Origin: Uranotaenia lowii
Taxonomy: Eukaryota > Arthropoda > Insecta > Diptera > Culicidae
Direction: 5' to 3'
Length of the DNA: 64,000 nucleotides
Assembly: GCF_029784155.1 (NCBI RefSeq)
Contig: NC_073692.1
Span: 70,134,012 to 70,198,011 of the forward strand
Positions 31,835 through 41,786 of this stretch are shown here, one piece after another. A program made the position numbers and the translations under genes. Each line of letters starts with the position of its first letter. Positions within the stretch are counted from its first letter, which is position 1. The notes under the pieces were generated by a model. That model was not told the DNA's origin. It saw nothing but the letters and a program-made list of their open reading frames with translations, and searched no databases.

Positions 31835-32411
31835 CATTTTTTACATTTTTGACAGGTTTGTTGTTTCTTTCATTGGTTGTCAGTGTCACTCTGGCCATTT
31901 ATGTCAATTTTGTCATAAATTTATGGAAATTTTATAAATTTTGTCGGCTTTGCCAATTTTCACAGTTCTATTCTTTGTCATTTTTGCCATTTTTGTCATT
32001 TTTACCATTTTTGTTATTTTTGTCATTTATGTCATTTTTGTCATTTTTGTCATTTTTGTCATTTTTGTCGTTTTTGTCATTTTTGTCATTTTTGTCATTT
32101 TTGTCATTTTTGTCATTTTTGTCATTTTTGTCATTTTTGTCATTTTTGTCATTTTTGTCATTTTTGTCATTTTTGTCATTTTTGTCATTTTTGTCATTTT
32201 TGTCATTTTTGTCATTTTTGTCATTTTTGTCATTTTTGTCATTTTTGTCATTTTTGTCATTTTTGTCATTTTTGTCATTTTTGTCATTTGTGTCATTTTT
32301 GTCATTTTTGTCATTTTTGTCATTTTTGTCATTTTTGTCATTTTTGTCATTTTTGTCATTTTTGTCATTTTTGTCATTTTTGTCATTTTTGTCATTTTTG
32401 TCATTTTTGTT
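31835..32411 (+). repeat. 9-bp satellite (TTTTTGTCA)n with a decayed left edge
   Basis: 31835-31975 is decayed (TCAATTTTGTCATTTTTTACA and similar). From ~31977 to 32411 there are ~48 units, variable over the first six (GCC, ACC, GTT) and near-perfect after. It ends at TTGTTATTGCTC, about 55 bp before the first heat-shock element. Confidence 0.95.
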
Positions 32412-32466
32412 ATTGCTCAAGCGAATTGTCATTAACTTGAAGAATCTTGTGGAAAACCTCCAAAAA

Positions 32467-32484
32467 GAACATTCTCGAAATTTC
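32467..32484. promoter_or_regulatory. Heat-shock element 1
   Basis: GAACATTCTCGAAATTTC: four alternating GAA/TTC pentamer cores at exact 5-bp spacing, a perfect match to nGAAnnTTCn repeats bound by the HSF trimer. About -194 to -177 relative to the predicted start. Confidence 0.85.
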
Positions 32485-32511
32485 TATCGTTATAATAAGC
32501 CACGTGCTATC

Positions 32512-32529
32512 GAATGTTCTAGAATTTCC
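32512..32529. promoter_or_regulatory. Heat-shock element 2
   Basis: GAATGTTCTAGAATTTCC: three perfect cores plus one imperfect (TCC). About -149 to -132. Confidence 0.82.
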
Positions 32530-32557
32530 ACTCCATATGTTTCAATTTGTTCTCTAG

Positions 32558-32575
32558 GAAGGTTCCAGAACCTTC
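32558..32575. promoter_or_regulatory. Heat-shock element 3
   Basis: GAAGGTTCCAGAACCTTC: four perfect alternating cores, itself nearly palindromic. About -103 to -86. Confidence 0.85.
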
Positions 32576-32602
32576 CTTATTATATACTAGCTAGCTTACC
32601 GG

Positions 32603-32620
32603 GAATATTCGAGAACATTC
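32603..32620. promoter_or_regulatory. Heat-shock element 4 (proximal)
   Basis: GAATATTCGAGAACATTC: four perfect cores at -58 to -41, the position of the proximal HSE in Drosophila hsp70 promoters. It lies nine bases upstream of the TATA box. Confidence 0.88.
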
Positions 32621-32628
32621 GATAAGCT

Positions 32629-32664
32629 TATAAAAAGAGCCCCGCGTTGCGATGCGAGTCAGTT
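32629..32664 (+). promoter_or_regulatory. Core promoter: TATA box and initiator
   Basis: TATAAAAAG at 32629-32637 and TCAGTT at 32659-32664, a full match to the arthropod initiator TCAKTY. With +1 at A32661 the TATA box starts at -32, the canonical spacing. The GC-rich link CCCCGCGTTGCGATGCGAG is typical of hsp core promoters. Orientation points to the right, into the second array. Confidence 0.85.
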
Positions 32665-32726
32665 GAATCTAAGAATCCGCGGATTAAGTATCGTTATACC
32701 TTCCAAGTTGTAAAGTGTGAAGAGAA

Positions 32727-32759
32727 ATGGTGAAATATAGAGAAAAAATCTTAAGTTGA
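32727..32759 (+). CDS. 10-codon leader ORF in the putative heat-shock transcript
   Basis: The first ATG after the predicted start site has G at -3 and G at +4, a good initiation context, and encodes MVKYREKILS. Drosophila hsr-omega also carries a very short translated ORF near its 5' end. Short ORFs are common by chance, so significance is uncertain. Confidence 0.3.
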   Translation: MVKYREKILS

Positions 32760-32819
32760 AGTGTTGTGTAATCTTTAAATCTTCCGATTCCAAAATACAG
32801 TCCACTTGCCCAAACAGTT

Positions 32820-33117
32820 ATTTTTGTCATTTTTGTCATTTTTGTCATTTTTGTCATTTTTGTCATTTTTGTCATTTTTGTCATTTTTGTCATTTTTGTC
32901 ATTTTTGTCATTTTTGTCATTTTTGTCATTTTTGTCATTTTTGTCATTTTTGTCATTTTTGTCATTTTTGTCATTTTTGTCATTTTTGTCATTTTTGTCA
33001 TTTTTGTCATTTTTGTCATTTTTGTCATTTTTGTCATTTTTGTCATTTTTGTCATTTTTGTCATTTTTGTCATTTTTGTCATTTTTGTCATTTTTGTCAT
33101 TTTTGTCATTTTTGTCA
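32820..33117 (+). repeat. 9-bp satellite (TTTTTGTCA)n downstream of the heat-shock promoter
   Basis: About 33 units with no variant visible, the most homogeneous array in the window. It starts 159 nt after the predicted transcription start and ends at TTTTTGTCAAGGTATTG. Confidence 0.97.
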
Positions 33118-33286
33118 AGGTATTGTGCATCGCCCGTGTCCCCGTGTACTTTTTCCCTTCTTAGAGCAATCTGTGCTAGCACGTTGGGCGAAGGATGGGA
33201 CTTAGTTACAATCGCTATCAATGTATAAATTCGATGTGAGAATGTCCTTATGATTGACTCATTTAACTTCGGGCCGGACGGGGAAG

Positions 33287-33292
33287 AATAAA
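33287..33292 (+). terminator. Candidate poly-A signal of the satellite transcript
   Basis: AATAAA, with TCGGGTTTGTACC about 35 nt downstream as a possible GU-rich element. It is the first canonical signal on plus after the array. Confidence 0.4.
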
Positions 33293-33310
33293 CCAACCGG
33301 TTTAAAATCC

Positions 33311-34966
33311 CAAAAAAAAATAATTTCGGGTTTGTACCACATGATGCAATCCAATTCAGTTTATTAAGGAACGGGTATGAGCCCCAAATTGTTGAATCCA
33401 GTTTGGCTAAAAGTTGAACTGGAATACAACCCAAAAGAAAGATTTTTTTAGTACTAATCAACATTACAATTTGAGAACTTTGTTGGTTTTCTCAACCTAA
33501 TTGTCATGACTGTAATTTTGTCAAAGACTGCCCCCCTCGTTTACTCATGGGAAATTGTGCACCAAGAAAGCGAGTTTTACACTAATATTTCTTTGGCTCT
33601 GAGTGCCTCATCGGAAAACTGATTCGAAACAAAAATTCTTAATAAATAATTTAAATCAGACTTCAGTCCATCAACTTTGACACCGACTGACATTCTTGGT
33701 CTGTTTTTCCGACCGTCATGTAATTGCCCTCTGGTGCACCGTTCACCGCAAGACGTCCATCGGGTGGCTTCCAAGCTGTGACCCAAATTTGTTCCACCTG
33801 GTTCTCGGAAACTGTTCTTGCTTGACACAATGCATGTAGACATGATTCTAGCCATATATAGGTACATACATACATTGCTGGTGTAAGTACCAACTTGTTC
33901 CGGAGGATGTACCGGTATGTTTGTTTTCCGGGAGCTGCTCTAGAAGGAAACTTGCAGCCATTGCATTGCTTTGCGATTGGCCCTTTCTCTCTCGTTTCTA
34001 GACAAATTGCAGAACCAGGGAGCAGCGTGAAAATCCTCCCACATCCGGTGATTATTAATGCATTAACACTTGGTCGCTTCGTGTACTACACGACCGCAGT
34101 ATTGCTGTACCAATCAATCTTGTATGGGAGGTATGTTTCAAAGTCAAATTTGTAAAGTTCAGCTGGTATGTTTCTTACGAAATGCTTTATGTGAATAAGT
34201 TTGTTAATAATACATGAAAAAATCAATATCATGATATTCTACTTTCAAGAACAGTGTTTGTTTCAAATGATGGTATTATATTCGTAAATCTGTTGTCAAT
34301 GATTAATTTGGCATAAGACATCAAACATAAAGTGACATGCAATACAGATATTTCTAGTGGCCTACGACATTGGTGTTTTTTAAACAAGTTCCACACAGCT
34401 CAATTTTCCTTCATGACAAAATTCCTATTTGTCTATGGTACAGACAAAAACGACATAAATTGAGTCCATTCCTCGTCCCCTGGTGAACATATGAACTTTC
34501 TGGACCTCCCATCCGGTTTGGCAAAGAAATAACGCGGAAAACCAACCAGATGGTAAAGGTCGGCCTCAAAAAATCTGGCCCCTCACTTACTCAGACATTC
34601 ATTGGTCCAAATGAACGGGTGTAGGATCTGCCTGCCTGTAGAATCTAGGAGCACGAATAGAATATAAATTACCTTCGGCGTCGGTTTTGTCCTGTCCGAC
34701 ATAATATTAGTAGAAATATGGAGGCGCTCCCTTTAGTACGTGATGCTGTACCAACCGAATGAACGGCCAATTGAAATACAATTCATCTTTCGTGCTCCTT
34801 TGGCAAAATGTTGGGCTCGTTCAATATTTTTAACTTAATAAATATTGGAAATGTATTCTGGTCGGAATAAGGGTCATCCTACGTCTACTGATTTATCGAT
34901 ATTGTTTACGCCAAGTGTCATTAGCTAGGTAAGGCTTAAGGAGAAGTTAAAAACCCACTGCCCAAC
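33311..34966. other. Non-repetitive noncoding region
   Basis: Base composition is more balanced around 33660-34120. A minus-strand open stretch at ~33663-33830 (..WVTAWKPPDGRLAVNGAPEG..) has some coding look, but I cannot tie it to a gene. No complete gene model is supported. Confidence 0.4.
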
Positions 34967-35072
34967 AATAGACTTAGTAAATTTTTGAAATTTTCAGGAC
35001 CTTAGGTTCTAAAAAGTGTCGTTTTGGTTCAAAGTTTGTCCATAATTTTATTATAAAAATTTTAAAATAACA
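34967..35072 (+). mobile_element. F-family MITE fragment
   Basis: AATAGACTTAGTAAATTTTT..CTAAAAAGTGTCGTTTTGGTTC aligns with the F start (AATAGACTGAGT..AAGCTTCGTTTTGGTCC). Only the first ~105 bp are present. Confidence 0.6.
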
Positions 35073-35264
35073 TATATCCACAGAACTGTATCGAAAAAAC
35101 ATTAGCAACTCTTAGAACTAGTTTACTCAAAAATGGGTGAACTTTTTTCTGTGTGCATGCAAGTAAAAGATTGTTTACATGCTTAAAAAGTGTTGTGTTT
35201 TTTTTTATCTTCGCTATGAAATTATAATTGAAACTAGTCCGATCGGTATCAACACGTTATCTGG

Positions 35265-35665
35265 CTAAACAGTTCAATACCAGCATTGGGATGATTCAGA
35301 GAACCAAGGCCAGGAGCTCCTAGAAGACGTTCGAGAAGTGGAAGGTACCAAAGAAATCAGAGCAACAATCTCGAGCAAAAACAAGAGCACGGAAACTTAA
35401 CAAACAGATTCTGGACAACAGCAACAGGTGCATCTAAATGGACTTCAATAGGATTCACGAGCGCTTCCCGGGTCACAATTCTACCCAAATTCGACGGACG
35501 AGGAGGTGGATTGCTTTCAGACAATAACATACTATTTGGAGAGAAAACATCAATCCACCAAATTTTCCAGATCTATGAACGATTGAACGATACTTGGCGA
35601 TTGTGAAGAGGATCTTTAGGAAGGAGGGGGCAGCTTCTCAAAGCATGGAAGAATTACAAATTGGT
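35265..35665 (+). pseudogene. Decayed ITmDD37E-like transposase, internally deleted
   Basis: In frame order: RYLAKQFNTSIGMIQR (HTH), KWKVPKKSEQQSRAKTRARKL, then RCI-stop-MD at the first catalytic Asp region and HERFPGH. A deletion and frame change lead to WRENINPPNFPDL-stop-TIERYLAIVKRIFRKEG, which retains the final catalytic Glu (IE). Several stops are present. It is a different copy and orientation from the one at 29690-30510. Confidence 0.75.
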
Positions 35666-36024
35666 TTGCGTCGTACTTGAACTCCCGCTCAGCATATAAG
35701 CTATTCTACGTAGATGGTCTGAAGCTTTTTCGGTCAATTACGTTACGTCACCGTTGGGCTATATTTTTCTACAGAATGATCTGAACGCTGTTACGAGATG
35801 GTGCATGAAAAAAGGTATGCTGGTGAATGTTGAAAAATATAAAATAGTGAGTTTCTCAGGATCACGCCACTTACTTCGTTATGATTACTCATGGAGTTAC
35901 ATTTGATTATTGGTTGAGATTCCACACGCACATTACTACTATAAGAGCAAAGGCTTAGCAATGCTTTGCTTCCTTCGTCGAAATACCGTTCATTTCAACG
36001 ATGTATACACCCACAAAACGCTTT

Positions 36025-37069
36025 TGTAGTAATGATGGGTAGAAATGAATATTTACAAAATATGGAAGGCTATAAGTGGTTGATACTAATACAGTTAAAG
36101 TGAGTAAAATCATACAGTAATTGTATGATGAGCATGTTCCACTGAGCGAATGTGATAAATAAGTTGAACATGCAGAATGTTCATGCTGTCAGTTTTGAGC
36201 TAAACATGAAAGAGAACTTAAGGGGGGGGGTAGGGTCTAACACTTTAAAAAAATCGATTTTTTTATTTTTTTATTTTCTTATTGTAAAACATTTCAAGAA
36301 TGTTGTGTCAAATTTTCAAGTCAATTGAAGCAAAACTGTAGAAATTATAGGCCTTTATCTCCTCCTATCTAATACTGCAAGAAAGCAAGAGCAGAAACTT
36401 CAAACGCGTTTTTCTCGAAAGCACATTTTTAAAGTCCGTGGACATCGTCATTTGAAAACTACTTATCCGATTCTTTTCAAATTTGGAACATATTTTCTAC
36501 ATATAAAATACCAGACCCCAACGTTTTTCTTTTTTGTTTTTTTTACTTTGGGAAGATTTTACAGGTGAAAAATGGCGGATTTTTTCGTGAAAAATCGTAA
36601 TTTTTACTTCGAACAGCCACAAAAATTTCATAAAATTTTTTTTAAGTTAAATAACAACGTTGGGGTCCAGAAAAACATCTATTAAAAATATTTTGCTCTG
36701 ATTTTTTGACTTCAGATGATTCTGTGCTGAGATACAGTGTCCACCGCAAATCCTGTTTTCTAAAAGGCATCCTCGAAAGTGCTCCGTCACCGGCTCATTT
36801 TTCAATATTTTTCAACGAAAAAATTACTAAATGTTCTTTTAACAATGCTTTATATAATGCAAAAAATTCGAATACATTTGTTTGAACGATAGCTCTAGAA
36901 AAAATTCGTGAAAATGGTGTTTTTATATACCCGTTAGACCCTACCCCCCCCCCCCTTAAAAGACAATAGCGAAAGAGAGAAGAGTAAGTTGTCTTTTTAG
37001 TTTTTTGTGTGCGAAAATCTGGAAGAAATTTTGAAGAAAATATCCGAGAAATCAGTGATGAGCACGACA
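36025..37069. mobile_element. Solo LTR (TG...CA) with 5-bp TSD, carrying a TTAA MITE
   Basis: Starts TGTAGTAATGATGGG and ends GATGAGCACGACA. The target duplication GCTTT is at 36020-36024 and 37070-37074. After removing the 738-bp TTAA insert the LTR is ~307 bp. It lies inside the non-LTR ORF2. A copia-like origin is a guess from length and end motif. Confidence 0.75.
36218..36959. mobile_element. TTAA-flanked MITE, copy 2
   Basis: The 734-bp insert 36222-36955 lies between TTAA at 36218-36221 and 36956-36959. The G-run/TAGGGTCTAAC and GTTAGACCCTAC/C-run ends are as in copy 1, and the interior is nearly the same sequence. No ORF. Confidence 0.85.
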
Positions 37070-37461
37070 GCTTTATTGCTTGATTGTCAGAAGCATCCTT
37101 GAGTTCGCAGCTCCTGTTTGGACCCCGTACCAATCGACACTAAGTCAATCCATTGAAGATGTTCAACGAGCCTTTATCCGCTTCGCTTATCAGAGACATA
37201 GATGGAATTCTGAAATCGCTACTCCATACGAATATCGCTGCAACCTTATACATTTAGATACGCTTGCCCAGAGAAGAAATTTTTTACAGTGTTTGTTCAC
37301 ATACGACATATTGAGCGGAATCATCGACAATAGCGAACTCTTACAAAATGTAAATTTGTCCGCCCCTACAAGGTCACTCCGACAACAGCAGTTCCTCTGG
37401 ATTCCCAGTCATCGGACTACTTATGGTTTCTACAACCCTTAGGACACGTGCAATCACTACT

Positions 37462-37842
37462 TCAATAGACTGAGTTAATTTGGGGTCATTTTTGAATTTC
37501 TCAAACCCTGGGGTATTAAAAGCTTCGTTTTGGTCCAAAACTCATCCATGATTTTTTGCAGAATTTTTAAGTAATGTTTACATGAGTAAATTTGAACTTT
37601 TAGGTTTGTATGGGAAAATTGAATATTTTGTACTGATAAATCAACATCATTTTTGTTTCTTCTGTGGAACCGAGCCTGCCGATTGTTTTTGTGCCAATTT
37701 ATAAATTTCCTAAAGGAAATTTTCCTCTGATGAACTTTGTCAAATATCATAACTTCGTATCTTTTTAGACAAAAAAAGTTATTAGCTGTTTAACAGGTGT
37801 ATGACTTTTTGCATTGATAAACAATAAATTCAATTGACACCT
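37462..37842 (+). mobile_element. F-family MITE arm
   Basis: AATAGACTGAGTTAATTTGG through to GATAAACAATAAATTCAATT. This is one arm of the F foldback seen complete at 52561-53378. The second arm is absent here. Confidence 0.7.
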
Positions 37843-38065
37843 TGGAGCCAAAGAAGTATAAGTGACAAAATGGAAAAAATCGAGAAAACCATCTAGAACG
37901 AATCCTTCTGTCAAACATCATATGCTATTTTAATCTTAGTTTTATTTCACTATTTTCATATGTTTTGATCTCGTTGAAAAACAACCAGCTAACTGAAACC
38001 TAAATTTTTTTTTTGAGCCAAAGGGATATAAGTTTAGCACTTATACCCCTTTGCCACCAAGGAAG
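37843..38065. mobile_element. Small MITE with CCTTGG..TATAAGTG inverted ends, copy 1
   Basis: Left CCTTGGAGCCAAAGAAGTAT and right ATACCCCTTTGCCACCAAGG are inverted with few mismatches. A partial second right end follows at ~38070-38086. The related copy is at 43888-44117. Confidence 0.6.
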
Positions 38066-39202
38066 TTGTTTATACCCCTTTGCCACCAATCCAAATGTCA
38101 TTTCCAATAAGAAGTGTACTTTCATCGGGACGAAAAATAAAAAAAAGTAGAATTTAATTTGCTCTTGAAAAGTAAATCATGTTTGAAAATTTACCATCAA
38201 CAGTTAATGATTGCATTGAATTTAGTCATATTTCTAGTGAACAAAAGAATATAAAATTTTGCATGTTTTCTATACTAGCCCCAATAAACGAATTCCAAAT
38301 TCCTGATTTCTCTTCATAACTATATAAAGTATGTCCAATTATTGGGAAAAGACGCAAGAAACATGCAATGATTGGAAATTCATAGAGAAATATCGTTCAC
38401 GAAGTATTCTTATAATTCCTGATAAAAATTGGTGGTGAGTAGAGAATTACTCCAATTGGCATGACAAGGTTGAATTTTAGACATGATGAAATCTCTCGAT
38501 TAACTGTACCAGGGTAAATTTCCCATCATAACAGTAAAAAATGAATATATTTATAAATTATTCGACTTTCACCTAATTAAATCTCTGTTTTCTGAATCAT
38601 ATCTACTAGACACAGGCGCGGTCCTATGGGGGGGGGGGTGATCGGGGTGATCACCCCCCCCCCCCCCCCCCAAGCGGCAAAAAACCGTTACAAAATACCC
38701 GTAAATGCTCCAATTTCTATAAAAATTTTGAGAACTTCCCCTAGTACATGCGCTTTTGAATTTTCAAAAAAACTCCGTGGGGGTGTTTAATCAACGAAAA
38801 AGTTTGTTTATCACTTAATGGCTCAAGATTGAAGAAAAGTCGGTCTACCAAACTCAAGCAGCTGTAACTTGCAATTCCCTGGACCGAATTATACCAATCA
38901 ACTTCTGTTGAATTTCTTAGTGTTGACTTTCAATTTCCTAACCATTGATCTACTTAACATTTGAGCTAGGTAATGATATGTAGGGTCATTTTTTTTTTAC
39001 TTGTCACTAATATCCCTCATATGTCTAAATTTACATAAGGAAATTGTGATAAAATTTGTATTTGTTTCAAAATCTTCATTATGTTTTGAATTTTGATGGA
39101 ATGACAAATTAGAAAAACAAAATATATAAATGTACGGAATCATAACTTTGGCAATTTCCTTCAATTTTCAGAAATTACTATCATGTTTAATGCATTTAGG
39201 GC
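38066..39202. other. AT-rich noncoding with a G11/C18 hairpin
   Basis: 38628-38671 is G11, TGATCGGGGTGATCA, C18. This can fold as a long hairpin or, on the G-rich strand, as a quadruplex. It follows CACAGGCGCGGTCCTAT, the likely start of a dispersed repeat. No gene. Confidence 0.6.
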
Positions 39203-39204
39203 TA

Positions 39205-41786
39205 GGTGGGGTAATTATGAACAAAATTTCTTCATTTGGCACACTCACAGCCACCATATGTTTATTTTTTATCATAAATTCTGAAAACCTGCCAATATTG
39301 AATGTTTCCGTGCTCTTCATCATTCTGTAGAGCAACTTTTTTTTCTTGGTCGCAACCCACGTCCTTGAGACGTCTGTTCATAATTACCCCGTCTGTTCAT
39401 ATTTACCCCCCTGTCTAGGGGGTTATTATGAACACGGATTACGGATTTGGTATAAAACTTTTGAAAAGTAACAGTATTTATACGTTACATTTACCCATAG
39501 TAAGCAGTGTATGGTGATTTTTTACTTAACAAATTATGTTCATAATTACCCCAAAACCTGTTCATAATTACCCCGAACGCTGTTCATATTTACCCCGAGA
39601 CTTGTCCAATATGATCTATATGGTGTCATAAAATCTCAATTCAACACCAAATAATGAAAATAATTAGCAGTAATAAGAAAATGGGTTGTTTTATAAAAAC
39701 TCAATTCAATTCATGTATAAAACTTATAAAATAAACCAATGTAATCAAAATTTAGATGTAAAACAACGCAAAAAATAGCTATTTAGTGTTCTTTTGTATT
39801 GAATTTTTCTATCTTTTTTTTCGACAGTTAAATTTGTTGTTGCGTCTTTTACGTTTTGGTTGGTTTCTTTTTCTTTCGTATCTTTATGTCGTTGCAGATC
39901 ATTTTTTTATAGGACCTCTCCATACGTGTGAAATTTTAGGCGAGTTAGGCTACTCGATAGTTTTTACACCCGTTTTAAATGTCCTGCGCAGCAAATATCA
40001 AGTTTTCACCTAAATGTCGTAGGTTAGGCTTTTCACGTACGTGCGAGATCTCATGAAATTGAAGCCTATACATTAAAATCTACTTGGATCAGTGAACAGT
40101 CATATTTTGCAAGGCTTGTCAATTCTATATGATCGACTGTTTTGAAAAATAATTACGCTAATTATTTTTTTTATCATCTGTACGAAATTTCACATTAGTA
40201 GCTCTATTTTCTCAAAACAAAATTATTACTGCAGAAGTTTTCATCACCAAACTGAAAGAGAAAATCTTTAACCAAAAGATTTTCATTTTGTACTAAATTT
40301 AAAAAAATTTATTCGAACAAATAAAGATTGAAAAAAGTAATTAAGTATAAAAATAAGACTGCAAGAAAATAGATTTTGGATCTTTGTTATCCCAATGTAA
40401 CTCATAAACAATTATTCTTTGCTGTAATTCCAATGCTTTCAATAGTAGCACGTTGTCCAAACATACAAGAAAAAATATCTTTTTGATCTTTGTTTTGTGA
40501 ACTTATTCAACTTTTAAATTTATCATGGTTTTTCATATATTTTACTGTTGACCATAGAGATTTAAGGTTTATAATAATGTTAAATTTCACGCTCTAATGA
40601 ATAAAAACTCGAGCTGAAAACTTTTTGCTAAAAAATGGTGAATTTTATTTTTAGTAAAATTAAAAATTTCTTCAAGTCTAGTTTATAACCTTGTTATTTA
40701 TCAATACAAAAAACTGGTTTTGGAAGGACGTAAAACCTTTATTCGGTGTTAGAAAACTATTCCTGGGATACAGGATTTCGGTTTCGGTTTTACCGGTAAA
40801 ACTATCCGTACGCACCACTCACTAAACCTGAGGAAACATTTGACTGCATTTTTTTTCTATCAACAAAAAGCAAGTTCTTATCACTATTTTTTAAAACAAA
40901 ATTAAGACTCGTTGAAATGCGGATTTAGCTTTTTTTCAAAATTTCTGTTTTATAAACTTTTTCACTCTAGAAGATTTATAAAGTTTTGATAAAATTGTGT
41001 TCAAAACTTTTTTTCAAAGTCTGAAAAGAACTGGCATAGCTTTATTTCTAAATCCGAATCTCATTTTTGAAAGAAAAAAAAATCAATTTCTCAAAAACTC
41101 AAAACTTAACACATTGCGGACTTCATTTAATTATGAAATTCATCAAATTTGGTCCAGTAAGTTCCTGGAATATAGAATGCCAAGTGTTGATGTTTCCTGG
41201 CTAAGATTTTTTCACGTTCCTGTGTTAATATTATACAGAAGGGGGGGGCGTATTTTTGTGAAAAATATCTTACAAGGGGAGGAGGGGGAAGGGGTCTGGA
41301 AATGCTTGGGTAATAAATGAATGCCCCTATAAGATGATGAATTAAACATTTGACCATCAAAAAGTCAAAGGAATGTCAGGAAATGTGTGTTCATAATTAC
41401 CCCATAGGACGAAAACTATGGGGTAAATATGAACACTCATCTGTGAATCAGTGCGAATAACATTTTTCAAAATTTCTTCAAAATCCAGACAAAGCATCAT
41501 AAACTGGATGTAAAACAGTTGATAACAACATTCTAGCTGGATTTCCTATGATCAGGTATTCAAAACATTGAACACGATTCAAAACGGTTTCCGTTCCACG
41601 GGGTAATGGTTATTTAAAACATCTGAAATGATATCATGAGGATTTGAAAACAGATCGGAAACAGCTTAAAGCTATCAATCGGATGTTAAACTACCACTTT
41701 TGGAACTTTATGTGTTCATTCATCCCCCACACCAGAGCGTGTGGCACTTGTTCGGAATTACCCCGTGTTCACAATTCACTTGACCC
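39205..41786. mobile_element. E3: TA-flanked element with repeated GGGGTAATTATGAACA motifs
   Basis: Left end after TA (39203-39204): GGTGGGGTAATTATGAACA. Degenerate right end TGTTCACAATTCACTTGACC before TA (41787-41788). The end motif recurs inside. Forward: 39208, 39418 and 41420. Reversed: 39375, 39394, 39537, 39559, 39581, 41388, 41749 and degenerate copies at 41713 and 41766. The three copies at 39537/39559/39581 are exactly 22 bp apart. No transposase is visible and the right boundary is less certain than the left. Confidence 0.6.

Larger units (their letters stand above)
32661..33310 (+). ncRNA. Putative heat-inducible satellite-containing lncRNA
   Basis: Predicted transcript from the HSE/TATA/initiator promoter: a ~159-nt unique leader, 33 copies of UUUUUGUCA (32820-33117), ~170 nt of unique 3' sequence, and AATAAA at 33287-33292 with a GT-rich stretch ~35 nt further. 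No Hsp70, small-Hsp or other coding sequence follows in any forward frame. The plus-strand satellite contains no ATG. The arrangement (HSF-type promoter, short leader, short ORF, tandem repeats) parallels Drosophila hsr-omega and human satellite III transcription units. That parallel is inference from organisation, with no sequence homology claimed. The alternative is an hsp promoter whose coding region was displaced by satellite expansion, leaving a dead promoter. Confidence 0.5.
35656..37442 (+). mobile_element. Non-LTR retrotransposon fragment (ORF2), interrupted by a solo LTR
   Basis: Left part (35656-36024): WFASYLNSR, a damaged YADD region reading YVDGLKLFR, LQNDLNAVTRWCMKKGMLVN, SFSGSRHLLRYDYSW, CFLRRNTVHFNDVYTHKT. 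Right part (37070-37442): IVRSILEFAAPVWTPYQST, VQRAFIRFAYQRH, LDTLAQRRNFLQCLFTYDIL, stop. Removing the insert plus one GCTTT copy restores reading THKTLYCLIVRSILEF. The RT palm is deleted and frameshifted, so the copy is dead. The C-terminal block is related to the element at 3-419. Confidence 0.85.

Noticed and set aside
32775..33464. 229-codon minus-strand ORF with a non-repeat N-terminal ~115 residues
   Set aside because: Two thirds is antisense satellite. The remainder has no recognisable domain and is probably chance.
33663..33893. Open stretch with WKPPDGRLAVNG, faintly like a fibronectin-III strand
   Set aside because: Too short, with no flanking splice sites I trust and no neighbouring exon.
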